Assembly (NCBI GenBank): GCA_966095595.1
Contig: CBHTUB010000190.1
Span: 1-10,721, forward strand
DNA length: 10,721 bases
Direction of reading: 5' to 3'
From: Chryseosolibacter sp966095595
GTDB taxonomy: Bacteria > Bacteroidota > Bacteroidia > Cytophagales > Cyclobacteriaceae
Shown here: positions 1-6,469 of the stretch, piece by piece
How positions within the stretch are numbered: the stretch's first letter is position 1
Layout: each line of letters opens with the position of its first letter
Notes under the pieces: generated by a model
What the model saw: only the letters and a program-made list of their open reading frames with translations
The model's database searches: none
Told to the model about the DNA's origin: nothing
Made by a program: the position numbers and the translations under genes

Positions 1-303
1 AGCGCCGACCTTCATTTCGACTGGAGCCAGTCCTATGGCGGTGGCCGCTCATTCGCCTACCTCGACGGCAAAGTCGAGAACTTTAACCGCATCATTGTTT
101 TCGATCGCGACAACAATCTGGTGGCCGATGGATGCATGGATTTCATCGCAAACCGCTTCTTCTTCCTCGCCTATTGGGATCTGGTGACAACCTGGCGAAA
201 TGGCGATATTCTCAGGGAGAAGAAAGAGCAAGGTATGCCGATGTCCGTGTGGCGTCAACTGCCAGAGGCGCTTATGACGAAGCATCATCCGAACAAGGGG
301 TGA
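1..303 (+). CDS. 3' end of an unrecognised protein (partial)
   Basis: The first frame is open from base 1 to a TGA at 301-303, giving the last 100 residues of a protein whose start lies upstream of the window. I do not recognise the family. The visible part is rich in aromatic residues and has a predominantly soluble character: a Gly-rich turn (SYGGGRSFAYLDGKVENF), a stretch that looks like beta strands (RIIVFDRDNNLVADG), then FFFLAYWDLVTTWRNG and a charged C-terminal tail ending KHHPNKG. There is no clear transmembrane segment or catalytic motif. It converges on the three-PAS kinase gene, with 36 bp between stop codons and no obvious hairpin between them. Codon use, with many C/G third positions, resembles the other genes here, so I think it is real. 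Function unknown. Confidence 0.7.
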   Translation, partial: SADLHFDWSQSYGGGRSFAYLDGKVENFNRIIVFDRDNNLVADGCMDFIANRFFFLAYWDLVTTWRNGDILREKKEQGMPMSVWRQLPEALMTKHHPNKG

Positions 304-339
304 GCGTTCCCCGTTAGGCGTTCCGCGTAACTCGATCTC

Positions 340-2376
340 CTAGTTGAAGGCGTCCTGCGAGAGCGGAAGTATGATCTGGAAGGTGGCGCCCTTTCCCGGT
401 TCGGAGAACGCGAATATTTGTCCGTGGTGGTTGGCTACGATCTTTCTGCAGATCGAAAGACCTATACCCGAACCTTCATACTGATTTCGATCGTGGATGC
501 GCTGAAAAAGCTCGAAGATCTTCTCCGCATATGCCTGTTCAAACCCAATACCGTTGTCGAGATAAAAGATATTCACGTATGATGTCTTCCGGTTCAGCTT
601 GTAAAAACTCTTCTGCTCCTCATTGAGCGCACTCGCCGCGATCTGTATCACCGGAGGTATCTCTTTTTTTGCGAATTTCAATGTATTGCCGATCAGGTTC
701 GAAAATAACTGCGTCATCTGAACAGCAACAGCTTCGAGTTTTGGCAACTCGTCAAACTGCACAACGGCACGTTTCTGCTGGATCTTGTGGTCGAAGTCAG
801 CCAGTACGTTCGTAACGATGTCCCTAAGATCGACCGGTGTAAAATGGTTGTTTTCTCGGGCTATCCTCGAGTAATGCAATAAGCCGTTGATGAGCTCGTA
901 CATTCTCGATGTCGATTTATGGATGCGCTGAAGGTAGGTTCGCGTCTCGTCGCTCAGCTGATCCTTACTGCGCGTCAGAAGCTTATGGGAATAGGTAGCG
1001 ATCTTGCGGATGGGTTCCTGAAGGTCGTGACTTGCCACGTAGGCAAATTGCTCCAGCTCTTCATTGCTTCGTTGCAGCTCCTGGTTTTTTGCCTCCAGGA
1101 TCTCCTTTGCCTTTTTGGTCTTCTCACTCGCCTCTACGACTTCCGTAATGTCGTGTCCGATGATCATCACCGCATACACCCTATTGTTGATGTCGAACAG
1201 GGGGACATAATAATTTTCGAAATGTTTACCGAGTACCGCCGAGGTGTAACCGAGATCATAGACAAATTCTCCGTCCATTGCCCTTTGCAGATCGGTGTAC
1301 ATCCCCGTGTTGGCCACCGACGTGAACAGTTCCAGAATACTCTTTCCGATGACCTCTTCCCGTTTGAAGTTGTACTTGTTGAGCGCGCCACGGTTGATGG
1401 AGATATATCTGTAGTTGGTATCGAGCACTGCGACAACATCTACGATAGAATCGAACAGTGTCTCGATAAAATTGCGCTGGCGCAGCAACTCCTGATTTTG
1501 CTTCTCGAGCTGAAGATTTGTCTGTTCCGCGAGCTTCGCCGCTCTCACCTGTTCGGTAACGTCCTGTACCTTGATGATCACTCCTTCGATATCACCGGTA
1601 TCAAGGCGAAGCGGAATATAATATGTATCGAAATAGTAGCCGGGATCAAGAACGGATTCGGAGCCTTTGAACGTAACGAGCTCGCCATGGAGGGCCCTGG
1701 CAATACTCTCCTTCGCGGGCGTATCGAGCATTTTAGGAAAAACCTCAAACATGTTTCTGCCCCTGACGTCCGCAATTCTTACACCCGTGTAACTCTCAAC
1801 CTGCCTGTTAAAAGTGACGTATCGAAAGTCGCGATCGACGACAGTGATCATACTCAACGTCGAATCAAGCACGGTTTCTATCAGGCTGTTCTTTTGGACA
1901 AGCAAAAGGTTCTTCTTGATCAGCTCTTCGGTATGTCTGGCGATCTTCGTCTCGAGTGAATCGCGCACCTCCCGCTCGTCCTGAATATCGGAACCGCAGA
2001 ACACATATCCGGCAAACTGATTCTTCTGGTCATAAAAGGGATTTGCGTTTCCGGATATAAGCCTGTATTTATTATCGGCCGCCCGCAGGCGAAACTGGAA
2101 GGAAAAATGGATCTGTCGGGAAAACGCCTGATCGAAGTGAAGGGTGAACGTTATGCGATCCTCGGCGTGGAGATAGCCGATCCAGCCTTCTCCATAAGCG
2201 GTATCGTAGGGCTGTCCGGTAAACTGCGACCAACGGATGTTGGTGAAATTGCATTTTTTGTGTTGATCGCACGCCCACATCAGCACGGGCGCAGCATTGG
2301 CCATAGCGCGGAACCATGACTCATTGACGAGTGTGGAAATCGATCCTTCATTTCCTGAAAGGGAACGAGCGGGCAT
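340..2376 (-). CDS. Soluble sensor histidine kinase with three PAS domains
   Basis: A 678-residue cytoplasmic histidine kinase. Seen: a PAS_3-like domain at about 20-132 (WFRAMANAAP, GWIGYLHAED, FRLRAADNKYR, GYVFCGSDI); two similar PAS domains at about 162-275 and 302-414; a coiled-coil linker at about 415-445; an HisKA H-box with phospho-acceptor H450 (ASHDLQEPIRK); and an HATPase_c domain with N-box N564 (NLIGNTLKF), G1 DNGIGF at 607-612, F-box FELF at 621-624 and G2 GSGIGL at 635-640. No transmembrane helix or HAMP is present, so it probably senses an internal signal or is recruited to a partner. The family autophosphorylates on His and passes phosphate to a response regulator; none is encoded here. 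An in-frame TAG seven codons upstream limits the start to this ATG or a later one, and PAS1 begins soon after it. It lies 56 bp downstream of another kinase on the same strand, so cotranscription is likely. The ligand or cofactor of each PAS domain cannot be told from sequence. Confidence 0.95.
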   Translation of the reverse strand: MPARSLSGNEGSISTLVNESWFRAMANAAPVLMWACDQHKKCNFTNIRWSQFTGQPYDTAYGEGWIGYLHAEDRITFTLHFDQAFSRQIHFSFQFRLRAADNKYRLISGNANPFYDQKNQFAGYVFCGSDIQDEREVRDSLETKIARHTEELIKKNLLLVQKNSLIETVLDSTLSMITVVDRDFRYVTFNRQVESYTGVRIADVRGRNMFEVFPKMLDTPAKESIARALHGELVTFKGSESVLDPGYYFDTYYIPLRLDTGDIEGVIIKVQDVTEQVRAAKLAEQTNLQLEKQNQELLRQRNFIETLFDSIVDVVAVLDTNYRYISINRGALNKYNFKREEVIGKSILELFTSVANTGMYTDLQRAMDGEFVYDLGYTSAVLGKHFENYYVPLFDINNRVYAVMIIGHDITEVVEASEKTKKAKEILEAKNQELQRSNEELEQFAYVASHDLQEPIRKIATYSHKLLTRSKDQLSDETRTYLQRIHKSTSRMYELINGLLHYSRIARENNHFTPVDLRDIVTNVLADFDHKIQQKRAVVQFDELPKLEAVAVQMTQLFSNLIGNTLKFAKKEIPPVIQIAASALNEEQKSFYKLNRKTSYVNIFYLDNGIGFEQAYAEKIFELFQRIHDRNQYEGSGIGLSICRKIVANHHGQIFAFSEPGKGATFQIILPLSQDAFN

Positions 2377-2432
2377 AGCATAGAGGGTAAGAAGCTAATT
2401 TACACAATTTTCTTCTTAGTCGCCGCTAAATA

Positions 2433-3530
2433 CTAGAGAACAAGCACCATGCGGACTGACGTGCCTTTGCCGATCTGACTGGAGATCTCAAGCTGTCCGT
2501 TGATCTTCCTGAGCAACTCACGGCACAACCTCAGCCCGATCCCCAAACCTTTTTCCTGGCGCGTACCCCTGCGGGATGAATAGTTGTCTACAAGAATGGT
2601 TTCGATCATCTCGGGCGCAATACCGATTCCCGTGTCTTCGACGGTGATGACCACAGATCGCGGAAACCTTTGGTGGGTAACAACGATGCTTCCTCCGTCG
2701 GGGGTGAATTTAATGGCGTTTGACAGGAGATTTCTCAAAACGATCGTGATGATCTCGTGATCGGAAATAATTGCGTCATCGCTGACGATTTGAACGTCTA
2801 CCTGGATACGCTTGGATTTGATCGAGCCGGCATAGAGCGCCAGGATATTTCGCACCACCTCCGACATGTGGATCTCATCGAGGGTAACATTCACCTTGTC
2901 AAAGTTCGATTTTGTCCAGAGCAACGTCGTTTCTACAAACTCGAGCACCTGGAATGTTCTTTCGTTCACGTTCGACACGGTCTCGAAGAATTGCTCCCGT
3001 GTAAGATCAGAGCTGAGTGCCAGTGTGGTAAGCGCGTGAAGATTCATCAGCGGTCCCCGGAGGTCGTGGCTCAGGATCGACAACGTCCGGTTCTTGTTTT
3101 CATTGAGTCGCTCGAGCTCGTTTTCCTTTAGTACCACATCATGGATATTGATAAAGGCAACCAGATTGATCTTTTCGAACACGGACGACTTGACCTCATA
3201 CCATTTCTGTCCCAGCCTTTTCGTCTGGATCAATGCGCTCATGGTCACCGAGTCATCGCCATGCTCCTGGGCGTGCTGCGTTCTCTGCCGCCAGCCCGCG
3301 ACCACCTCGTTCCTGTATTGCTTCTCGGGATAGGCTTTCATGAACCAGTGATGAATGGTGGGGATATCTGCCAGTGAGTAACCGATCTCTTCGAGGAATT
3401 TCCGGTTCACATAAAGGTTATGGAACACACCATATCTCGACTCCGACACCAGGAAGGGATACGGCAGGAAATCTAGAACCTTGTTCAACGCTAAAGCGTC
3501 AACCTTCAACTGGTCGCTGGGTATGCTCAC
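2433..3530 (-). CDS. PAS-domain sensor histidine kinase (GTG start)
   Basis: A 365-residue soluble histidine kinase. Seen: a single PAS-like sensor region at about 10-133 (LDFLPYPFLVSESRYGVFHNLYVNRKFLEEIGY, shortened here to its role as the fold start); a short coiled linker at 134-148; H-box ILSHDLRGPL with phospho-acceptor H155; N-box NLLSNAIKF with N271; G1 DTGIGI at 299-304; G2 GLGIGL at 328-333; and a final GKGT motif. The ATP lid is short, without an FxPF box, and carries NYSSRRGTRQEKG, a form I know from other Bacteroidota kinases. The start is GTG at 3528-3530: an in-frame TAG lies two codons upstream, and the next in-frame Met is at residue 64, inside the PAS region. There are no membrane segments and no adjacent response regulator. 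It follows the CHASE3/GAF gene by 214 bp and precedes the three-PAS kinase by 56 bp, all on one strand, suggesting a shared signalling role. The signal is unknown. Confidence 0.93.
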   Translation of the reverse strand: MSIPSDQLKVDALALNKVLDFLPYPFLVSESRYGVFHNLYVNRKFLEEIGYSLADIPTIHHWFMKAYPEKQYRNEVVAGWRQRTQHAQEHGDDSVTMSALIQTKRLGQKWYEVKSSVFEKINLVAFINIHDVVLKENELERLNENKNRTLSILSHDLRGPLMNLHALTTLALSSDLTREQFFETVSNVNERTFQVLEFVETTLLWTKSNFDKVNVTLDEIHMSEVVRNILALYAGSIKSKRIQVDVQIVSDDAIISDHEIITIVLRNLLSNAIKFTPDGGSIVVTHQRFPRSVVITVEDTGIGIAPEMIETILVDNYSSRRGTRQEKGLGIGLRLCRELLRKINGQLEISSQIGKGTSVRMVLVL

Positions 3531-3744
3531 GCGCTAGTAATTGGGCTTATGGAAGATATGAAATTTAATCCTCAAAAAAAACCGTTACGCGGGCAGCAGT
3601 GTGATGACCGAAGCGGGGTTGACACTACGTTGCACACTTCGCCCGACCTGTGCCGGGATCTTCGACAGGCATCGGATCAGGGTTACAAAACCCTATCACA
3701 TCAAAAAATATAAAATCCTGAAATTTGAAATCTTGAAATCACCA

Positions 3745-5307
3745 TTACCCTACCGTTTGCAGCTTCTTTTCCAGCTCAACTTCCTTACGTTTCATTTCTT
3801 CCTGGGTGGCTTCCAGCTCTTCGAGGTTTTGACGCAGTTCTTCTTCCTGTGCGCGCAGCTGTTCTGTTTGCTGGGTCATCTGTGCGATCATGGCTTTCGT
3901 ACGTTCGCTGCTCTGCGCGGCCGTGATGGCGGATGCCACAAATTCGCCTGACTTCTCCAGAAATGCCACAACGTGATCGGGATAATCCCTGAAGCTGGCA
4001 AACTCTGCTATCGCCTGAACCGTGTCATTGTGCTTAAACGGAATGATCACGACACAATTCGGTGGCGCATCGCCGAGACCTGAGGTAATGGAAATATATC
4101 CGGGAGGCAGGTTTTTCATGATAACGGTCTGTGCCTCGAGAAAAGTTTGCCCCACAAGCCCTTCGCCGATCGCAATGCTTTTTTGAATATGTTTCTTTCG
4201 GTCGAAAGCATAACAGGCGGCAAGCTTAAGGGATGTCTCATCATTGGGATCGACGATGAACAGGCTTCCCTGCTGCGAGGAGGTGTACTTTACAAGGTAA
4301 GTCAGGGCCTGGAACGTCAGCTCATCGAGGTTATTCTGATACTTGCGCACAATCTCGGAGAATTTCGAAAGACCTTCCGTCGTCCAGATACGTTTTGCAT
4401 CCTCCTCCTTCACCTTGCGCATCTCATCGCGCATGAACATCAGACGACCCGCCAGGTTTTCATGGTTCAGCGCCATATTCTCCTTTGTCAGTCCGTCCCA
4501 CTGAACGTTATAATTTCCTTCAGAGATCTGGTTCACAAATTTTGCAGCCTTCTGAAGGCTTCGGATCGAGTTATCCAATATGTCCTCTCCTTCGAGTCCG
4601 TCAATGTCCTGATTTTCATTGAAGAGATACTTGCGGTTGTTTTCTTCGAGCTTGTGAAAGAGTCCCCGGCGCTCTTTTTCATCTCTCCTCAGCTTGAAAA
4701 ACAAAAGCATCAGGGTAGGGAGCCCTACGATGACCAGGAGGAATTGAATGACCGTGTTCCGGTTAACCGCGGCCCGGTAGTCCCTTTGGGCTTCGTCTGA
4801 CAGCTTCTTCTCATAGGCTTTGATCTGCGCAGAAAAGGGCTCGTAGTTCTGAAAAAAGGTCTTGCCATAGTCGTGCTCGAGCATCGCAAGATATTTATCC
4901 GTTTCTCCGTTACGCAGGTGCTCGACCATCTGGGAATAAATAGCGGTGTAGTTGTCAAGGGCCTTTTTCAAGGCATGGAACGTCTTCATCGTATCGAGCC
5001 CCTGAACGGCAAAGAGACTGTCGAGACGCCGGTATGTAAGGGCATTGTAACTAACGGCCATCTCGGGAGTTTGAAAAAGATATTGAGGTCTTCTGATCAG
5101 CGCATATCCCCGTCCTGCGATGTCCATCATCTGGATACTTTCGAAAACACGCTCGAAGGTCTTCAGCGTGAGCTCCGTTTGTTCAAGGGTTTGGGCGGAC
5201 ATACTCATGACGTGCCGGTTGTAATACGAGAACGATGCGCCGATCAATATCAGAACAAACACTATCGCGATGGCAATCTTGATAAGGTTCTTCTTAAGAT
5301 AGTTCAT
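3745..5307 (-). CDS. Membrane CHASE3-like/HAMP-like/GAF sensor protein with no kinase domain
   Basis: A 520-residue inner-membrane sensor. Seen: TM1 at about 9-27; an extracytoplasmic, mostly helical region at about 28-185 resembling the CHASE3 four-helix fold (MDIAGRGYALIRRPQYL at 61-77 is the usual conserved turn); TM2 at about 187-205; a linker with a HAMP-like end (VNQISEGNYNVQW, 258-270); a GAF domain at about 325-465 (GSLFIVDPND, GEGLVGQTFLEAQTVIM, VVIIPFKHND); and a long Glu/Gln-rich coiled coil at 466-515. The protein stops at TAA straight after this coiled coil, where related sensors usually continue into PAS or kinase domains. There is no H-box or ATPase motif, so it cannot phosphorylate by itself. 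I infer that it passes a periplasmic signal to a partner, perhaps one of the two soluble kinases encoded next on the strand. No strong ribosome binding site precedes the ATG. Domain assignment is good; the ligand and partner are unknown. Confidence 0.88.
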   Translation of the reverse strand: MNYLKKNLIKIAIAIVFVLILIGASFSYYNRHVMSMSAQTLEQTELTLKTFERVFESIQMMDIAGRGYALIRRPQYLFQTPEMAVSYNALTYRRLDSLFAVQGLDTMKTFHALKKALDNYTAIYSQMVEHLRNGETDKYLAMLEHDYGKTFFQNYEPFSAQIKAYEKKLSDEAQRDYRAAVNRNTVIQFLLVIVGLPTLMLLFFKLRRDEKERRGLFHKLEENNRKYLFNENQDIDGLEGEDILDNSIRSLQKAAKFVNQISEGNYNVQWDGLTKENMALNHENLAGRLMFMRDEMRKVKEEDAKRIWTTEGLSKFSEIVRKYQNNLDELTFQALTYLVKYTSSQQGSLFIVDPNDETSLKLAACYAFDRKKHIQKSIAIGEGLVGQTFLEAQTVIMKNLPPGYISITSGLGDAPPNCVVIIPFKHNDTVQAIAEFASFRDYPDHVVAFLEKSGEFVASAITAAQSSERTKAMIAQMTQQTEQLRAQEEELRQNLEELEATQEEMKRKEVELEKKLQTVG

Positions 5308-5761
5308 AAACTGGGTTTGGGTTGTTTATTCAAAGCTGGGGTTGTTCATTTGTTTCCGCGAGACACAGTCCCAACACATCCGCATCCGTGTGCAACGCAA
5401 TGGCTATTTGCCCCTCACTGTATCTTATCGGGTACGTAACAATTCACGTCAGGACTCCACACCACATTTCATTTTACCTGTTAACCAGCCCCGACATGAC
5501 TGAATTCACCCTGTCGAGAGGTCTGCAGAAGGATTTTTTTAGACAGGCTGCGCATCGGAAGAGGAAAGCTATTACCGCATTCGCAATCGTTTCCTGATAA
5601 TTGAAGGTAAAGTAATAAACACACGAACTCAATTCCGATGTAAGAAATCGTCACAAATCGCCTGAAATAGAAGCGGTACAAACGGGCAATCGAGTCTATT
5701 ATTTTTATAAAAGGCAGGCTATTGGAATCGATCCCGCAATCGCCGCGAAGAAGGTCAGATC

Positions 5762-5785
5762 AAAAAGCGGCCACCGGATCAGCCG
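5762..5785 (-). terminator. Possible weak terminator downstream of rrf2
   Basis: On the minus strand, CGGC and GCCG (5785-5782 and 5771-5768), plus one wobble pair, form a short stem with a loop of about 8 nt, followed by CTTTTTG (T-run at 5766-5762). It lies about 30-50 nt beyond the rrf2 stop codon. The stem is short, so this is a tentative call. Confidence 0.35.
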
Positions 5786-5787
5786 AT

Positions 5788-5810
5788 GGAAAACACCATG
5801 TAAGTTTTCC
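5788..5810 (-). repeat. Inverted repeat directly after the rrf2 stop
   Basis: GGAAAAC (5788-5794) and GTTTTCC (5804-5810) are perfect 7-bp arms around a 9-nt loop, beginning 3 nt after the rrf2 stop codon on the minus strand. In RNA this would be an A/U-rich hairpin with no T-run behind it. It may protect the transcript 3' end or work with the weaker terminator next to it. Confidence 0.5.
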
Positions 5811-5813
5811 TGG

Positions 5814-6311
5814 TCAGGAATGCACAGTAGTGTGACCCGGAAGCGGTTCGGTCTTGGAAGACTTGGGTTTTGTTTTCCGGCCTGGCTCTATCAGATCCTG
5901 GACATTGCTTAGATCGGCGAGCGTACTGGTTGACAGAATCCTGAGGGTCTGGTCGCGAACGGCGCTGAACACCTTATTGATCTTGCAGGTAGCCTCATCT
6001 TCGCACCGGCCGCATGACTCATAAAAATTCAGGGAGACACAGGGCAGCATCGCGACAGCCCCATCGATCAACCGGATGACTTCAAGTATGTTGATCTCGG
6101 AGGGCTTTCTCTCGAGATAATATCCTCCGGTCTTGCCTTTCCGGCTAACGATCACGCCACCCTGCTTCAACTCCGACAAGATGATCTCCAGAAATTTCCG
6201 GGGAATATTCTTTTTTGTCGCGATCTCCTGAATCGTCACTACTTTCGATGGATCGTGCTCCGCGATGTAAACGAGAGCATGGAGGGCGTACTGACATTTT
6301 TTCGACAACAT
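5814..6311 (-). CDS. Rrf2-family transcriptional regulator with Fe-S-type cysteine cluster
   Basis: A 165-residue winged-helix regulator of the Rrf2 family. Seen: the N-terminal signature LSKKCQYALHALVYIAEHD (2-20); a helix-turn-helix with IQEIATKKNIPRKFLEIIL (27-45); the wing VIVSRKGKTGGYYLER (53-68); and cysteines C91, C100, C103 and C109 in the segment PCVSLNFYESCGRC...C. In this family (IscR, NsrR, RsrR and relatives) such cysteines bind an Fe-S cluster that senses redox state, NO or cluster supply, so that role is likely here; the exact signal cannot be read. The C-terminal tail from about 142 is Lys/Thr/Ser/Pro-rich and looks disordered. The ATG is preceded by a TATCTTTG promoter element. 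The gene is divergent from the duplicated-domain secreted protein, with 158 bp between starts, and could regulate that gene, itself, or distant targets. Confidence 0.93.
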   Translation of the reverse strand: MLSKKCQYALHALVYIAEHDPSKVVTIQEIATKKNIPRKFLEIILSELKQGGVIVSRKGKTGGYYLERKPSEINILEVIRLIDGAVAMLPCVSLNFYESCGRCEDEATCKINKVFSAVRDQTLRILSTSTLADLSNVQDLIEPGRKTKPKSSKTEPLPGHTTVHS

Positions 6312-6334
6312 GTGACTTCAGGTTAATGAAGATG

Positions 6335-6342
6335 CAAAGATA
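6335..6342 (-). promoter_or_regulatory. -7 promoter element of rrf2
   Basis: On the minus strand TATCTTTG matches the Bacteroidota -7 consensus TAnnTTTG exactly, ending 23 nt before the rrf2 ATG. A TTTG at 6357-6360 could serve as the -33 element, but the 14-nt spacing is shorter than usual. Confidence 0.55.
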
Positions 6343-6369
6343 GGAATTATTGATTGCAAAACCCACTTA

Positions 6370-6400
6370 TCTAATTGCTGGTTAGTGCGTTACAATTAGA
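6370..6400. promoter_or_regulatory. 8-bp inverted repeat in the divergent promoter region, candidate operator
   Basis: TCTAATTG (6370-6377) and CAATTAGA (6393-6400) are perfect inverted arms separated by 15 nt. An extra GTTAG lies between them at 6381-6385. The repeat sits between the two divergent starts, just upstream of the rrf2 promoter. Its position suits a regulator binding site, perhaps for Rrf2 itself; this is inference. Confidence 0.35.
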
Positions 6401-6420
6401 GTCAGGCGATTGCCCGCTTC

Positions 6421-6447
6421 TTTGGAGCAAAACGTTTTTGTAATTTG
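6421..6447 (+). promoter_or_regulatory. Possible promoter of the duplicated-domain secreted protein
   Basis: TTTG at 6421-6424 and TAATTTG at 6441-6447 are 16 nt apart and resemble the -33/-7 pair of Bacteroidota; the -7 is one T short of TAnnTTTG. It lies 22 nt upstream of the ATG at 6470. Confidence 0.3.
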
Positions 6448-6469
6448 CATAACGGATCACCCCACCCCT

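Larger units (their letters stand above)
5308..5813. other. 506-bp gap between rrf2 and the CHASE3/GAF gene
   Basis: No convincing gene is present. Small open frames occur on both strands, overlap each other and resemble no family. The end next to rrf2 holds two hairpins (described separately). The end next to the CHASE3/GAF start should hold its promoter: CAGCTTTG on the minus strand (5331-5338) differs in one base from the Bacteroidota -7 element TAnnTTTG, but no matching -33 TTG was found at normal spacing. The middle, 5400-5740, is more AT-rich than the genes around it, and I see no repeat, tRNA or riboswitch fold in it. Confidence 0.6.

Noticed and set aside
304..324. Direct repeat GCGTTCC spaced 14 nt, between convergent genes
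   Set aside because: Two short copies only; likely chance.
919..1959. 346-codon open frame on the plus strand
   Set aside because: It is antisense to the three-PAS kinase, whose domains are clear; the product has no recognisable motif and looks like a codon-bias shadow.
2416..2429. TTAG/CTAA palindrome between the two kinase genes
   Set aside because: 4-bp arms with no T-run; too weak for a terminator or operator call.
3573..3620. T8 run on the minus strand (3581-3574) as terminator of the CHASE3/GAF gene
   Set aside because: The stem before the run (CCG/CGG) is only 3-4 bp and too weak to call.
3679..3694. AGGGTT/AACCCT hairpin between the CHASE3/GAF and PAS-kinase genes
   Set aside because: A 6-bp perfect stem with a 4-nt loop, but no T-run on either strand and no clear role.
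4147..4800. 217-codon open frame on the plus strand
   Set aside because: Antisense to the CHASE3/GAF gene, with no recognisable domain.
5322..5681. Small overlapping open frames on both strands in the 506-bp gap
   Set aside because: They overlap each other, start without clear signals and resemble no family; the plus frame (5322-5597) and minus frame (5481-5681) cannot both be genes.
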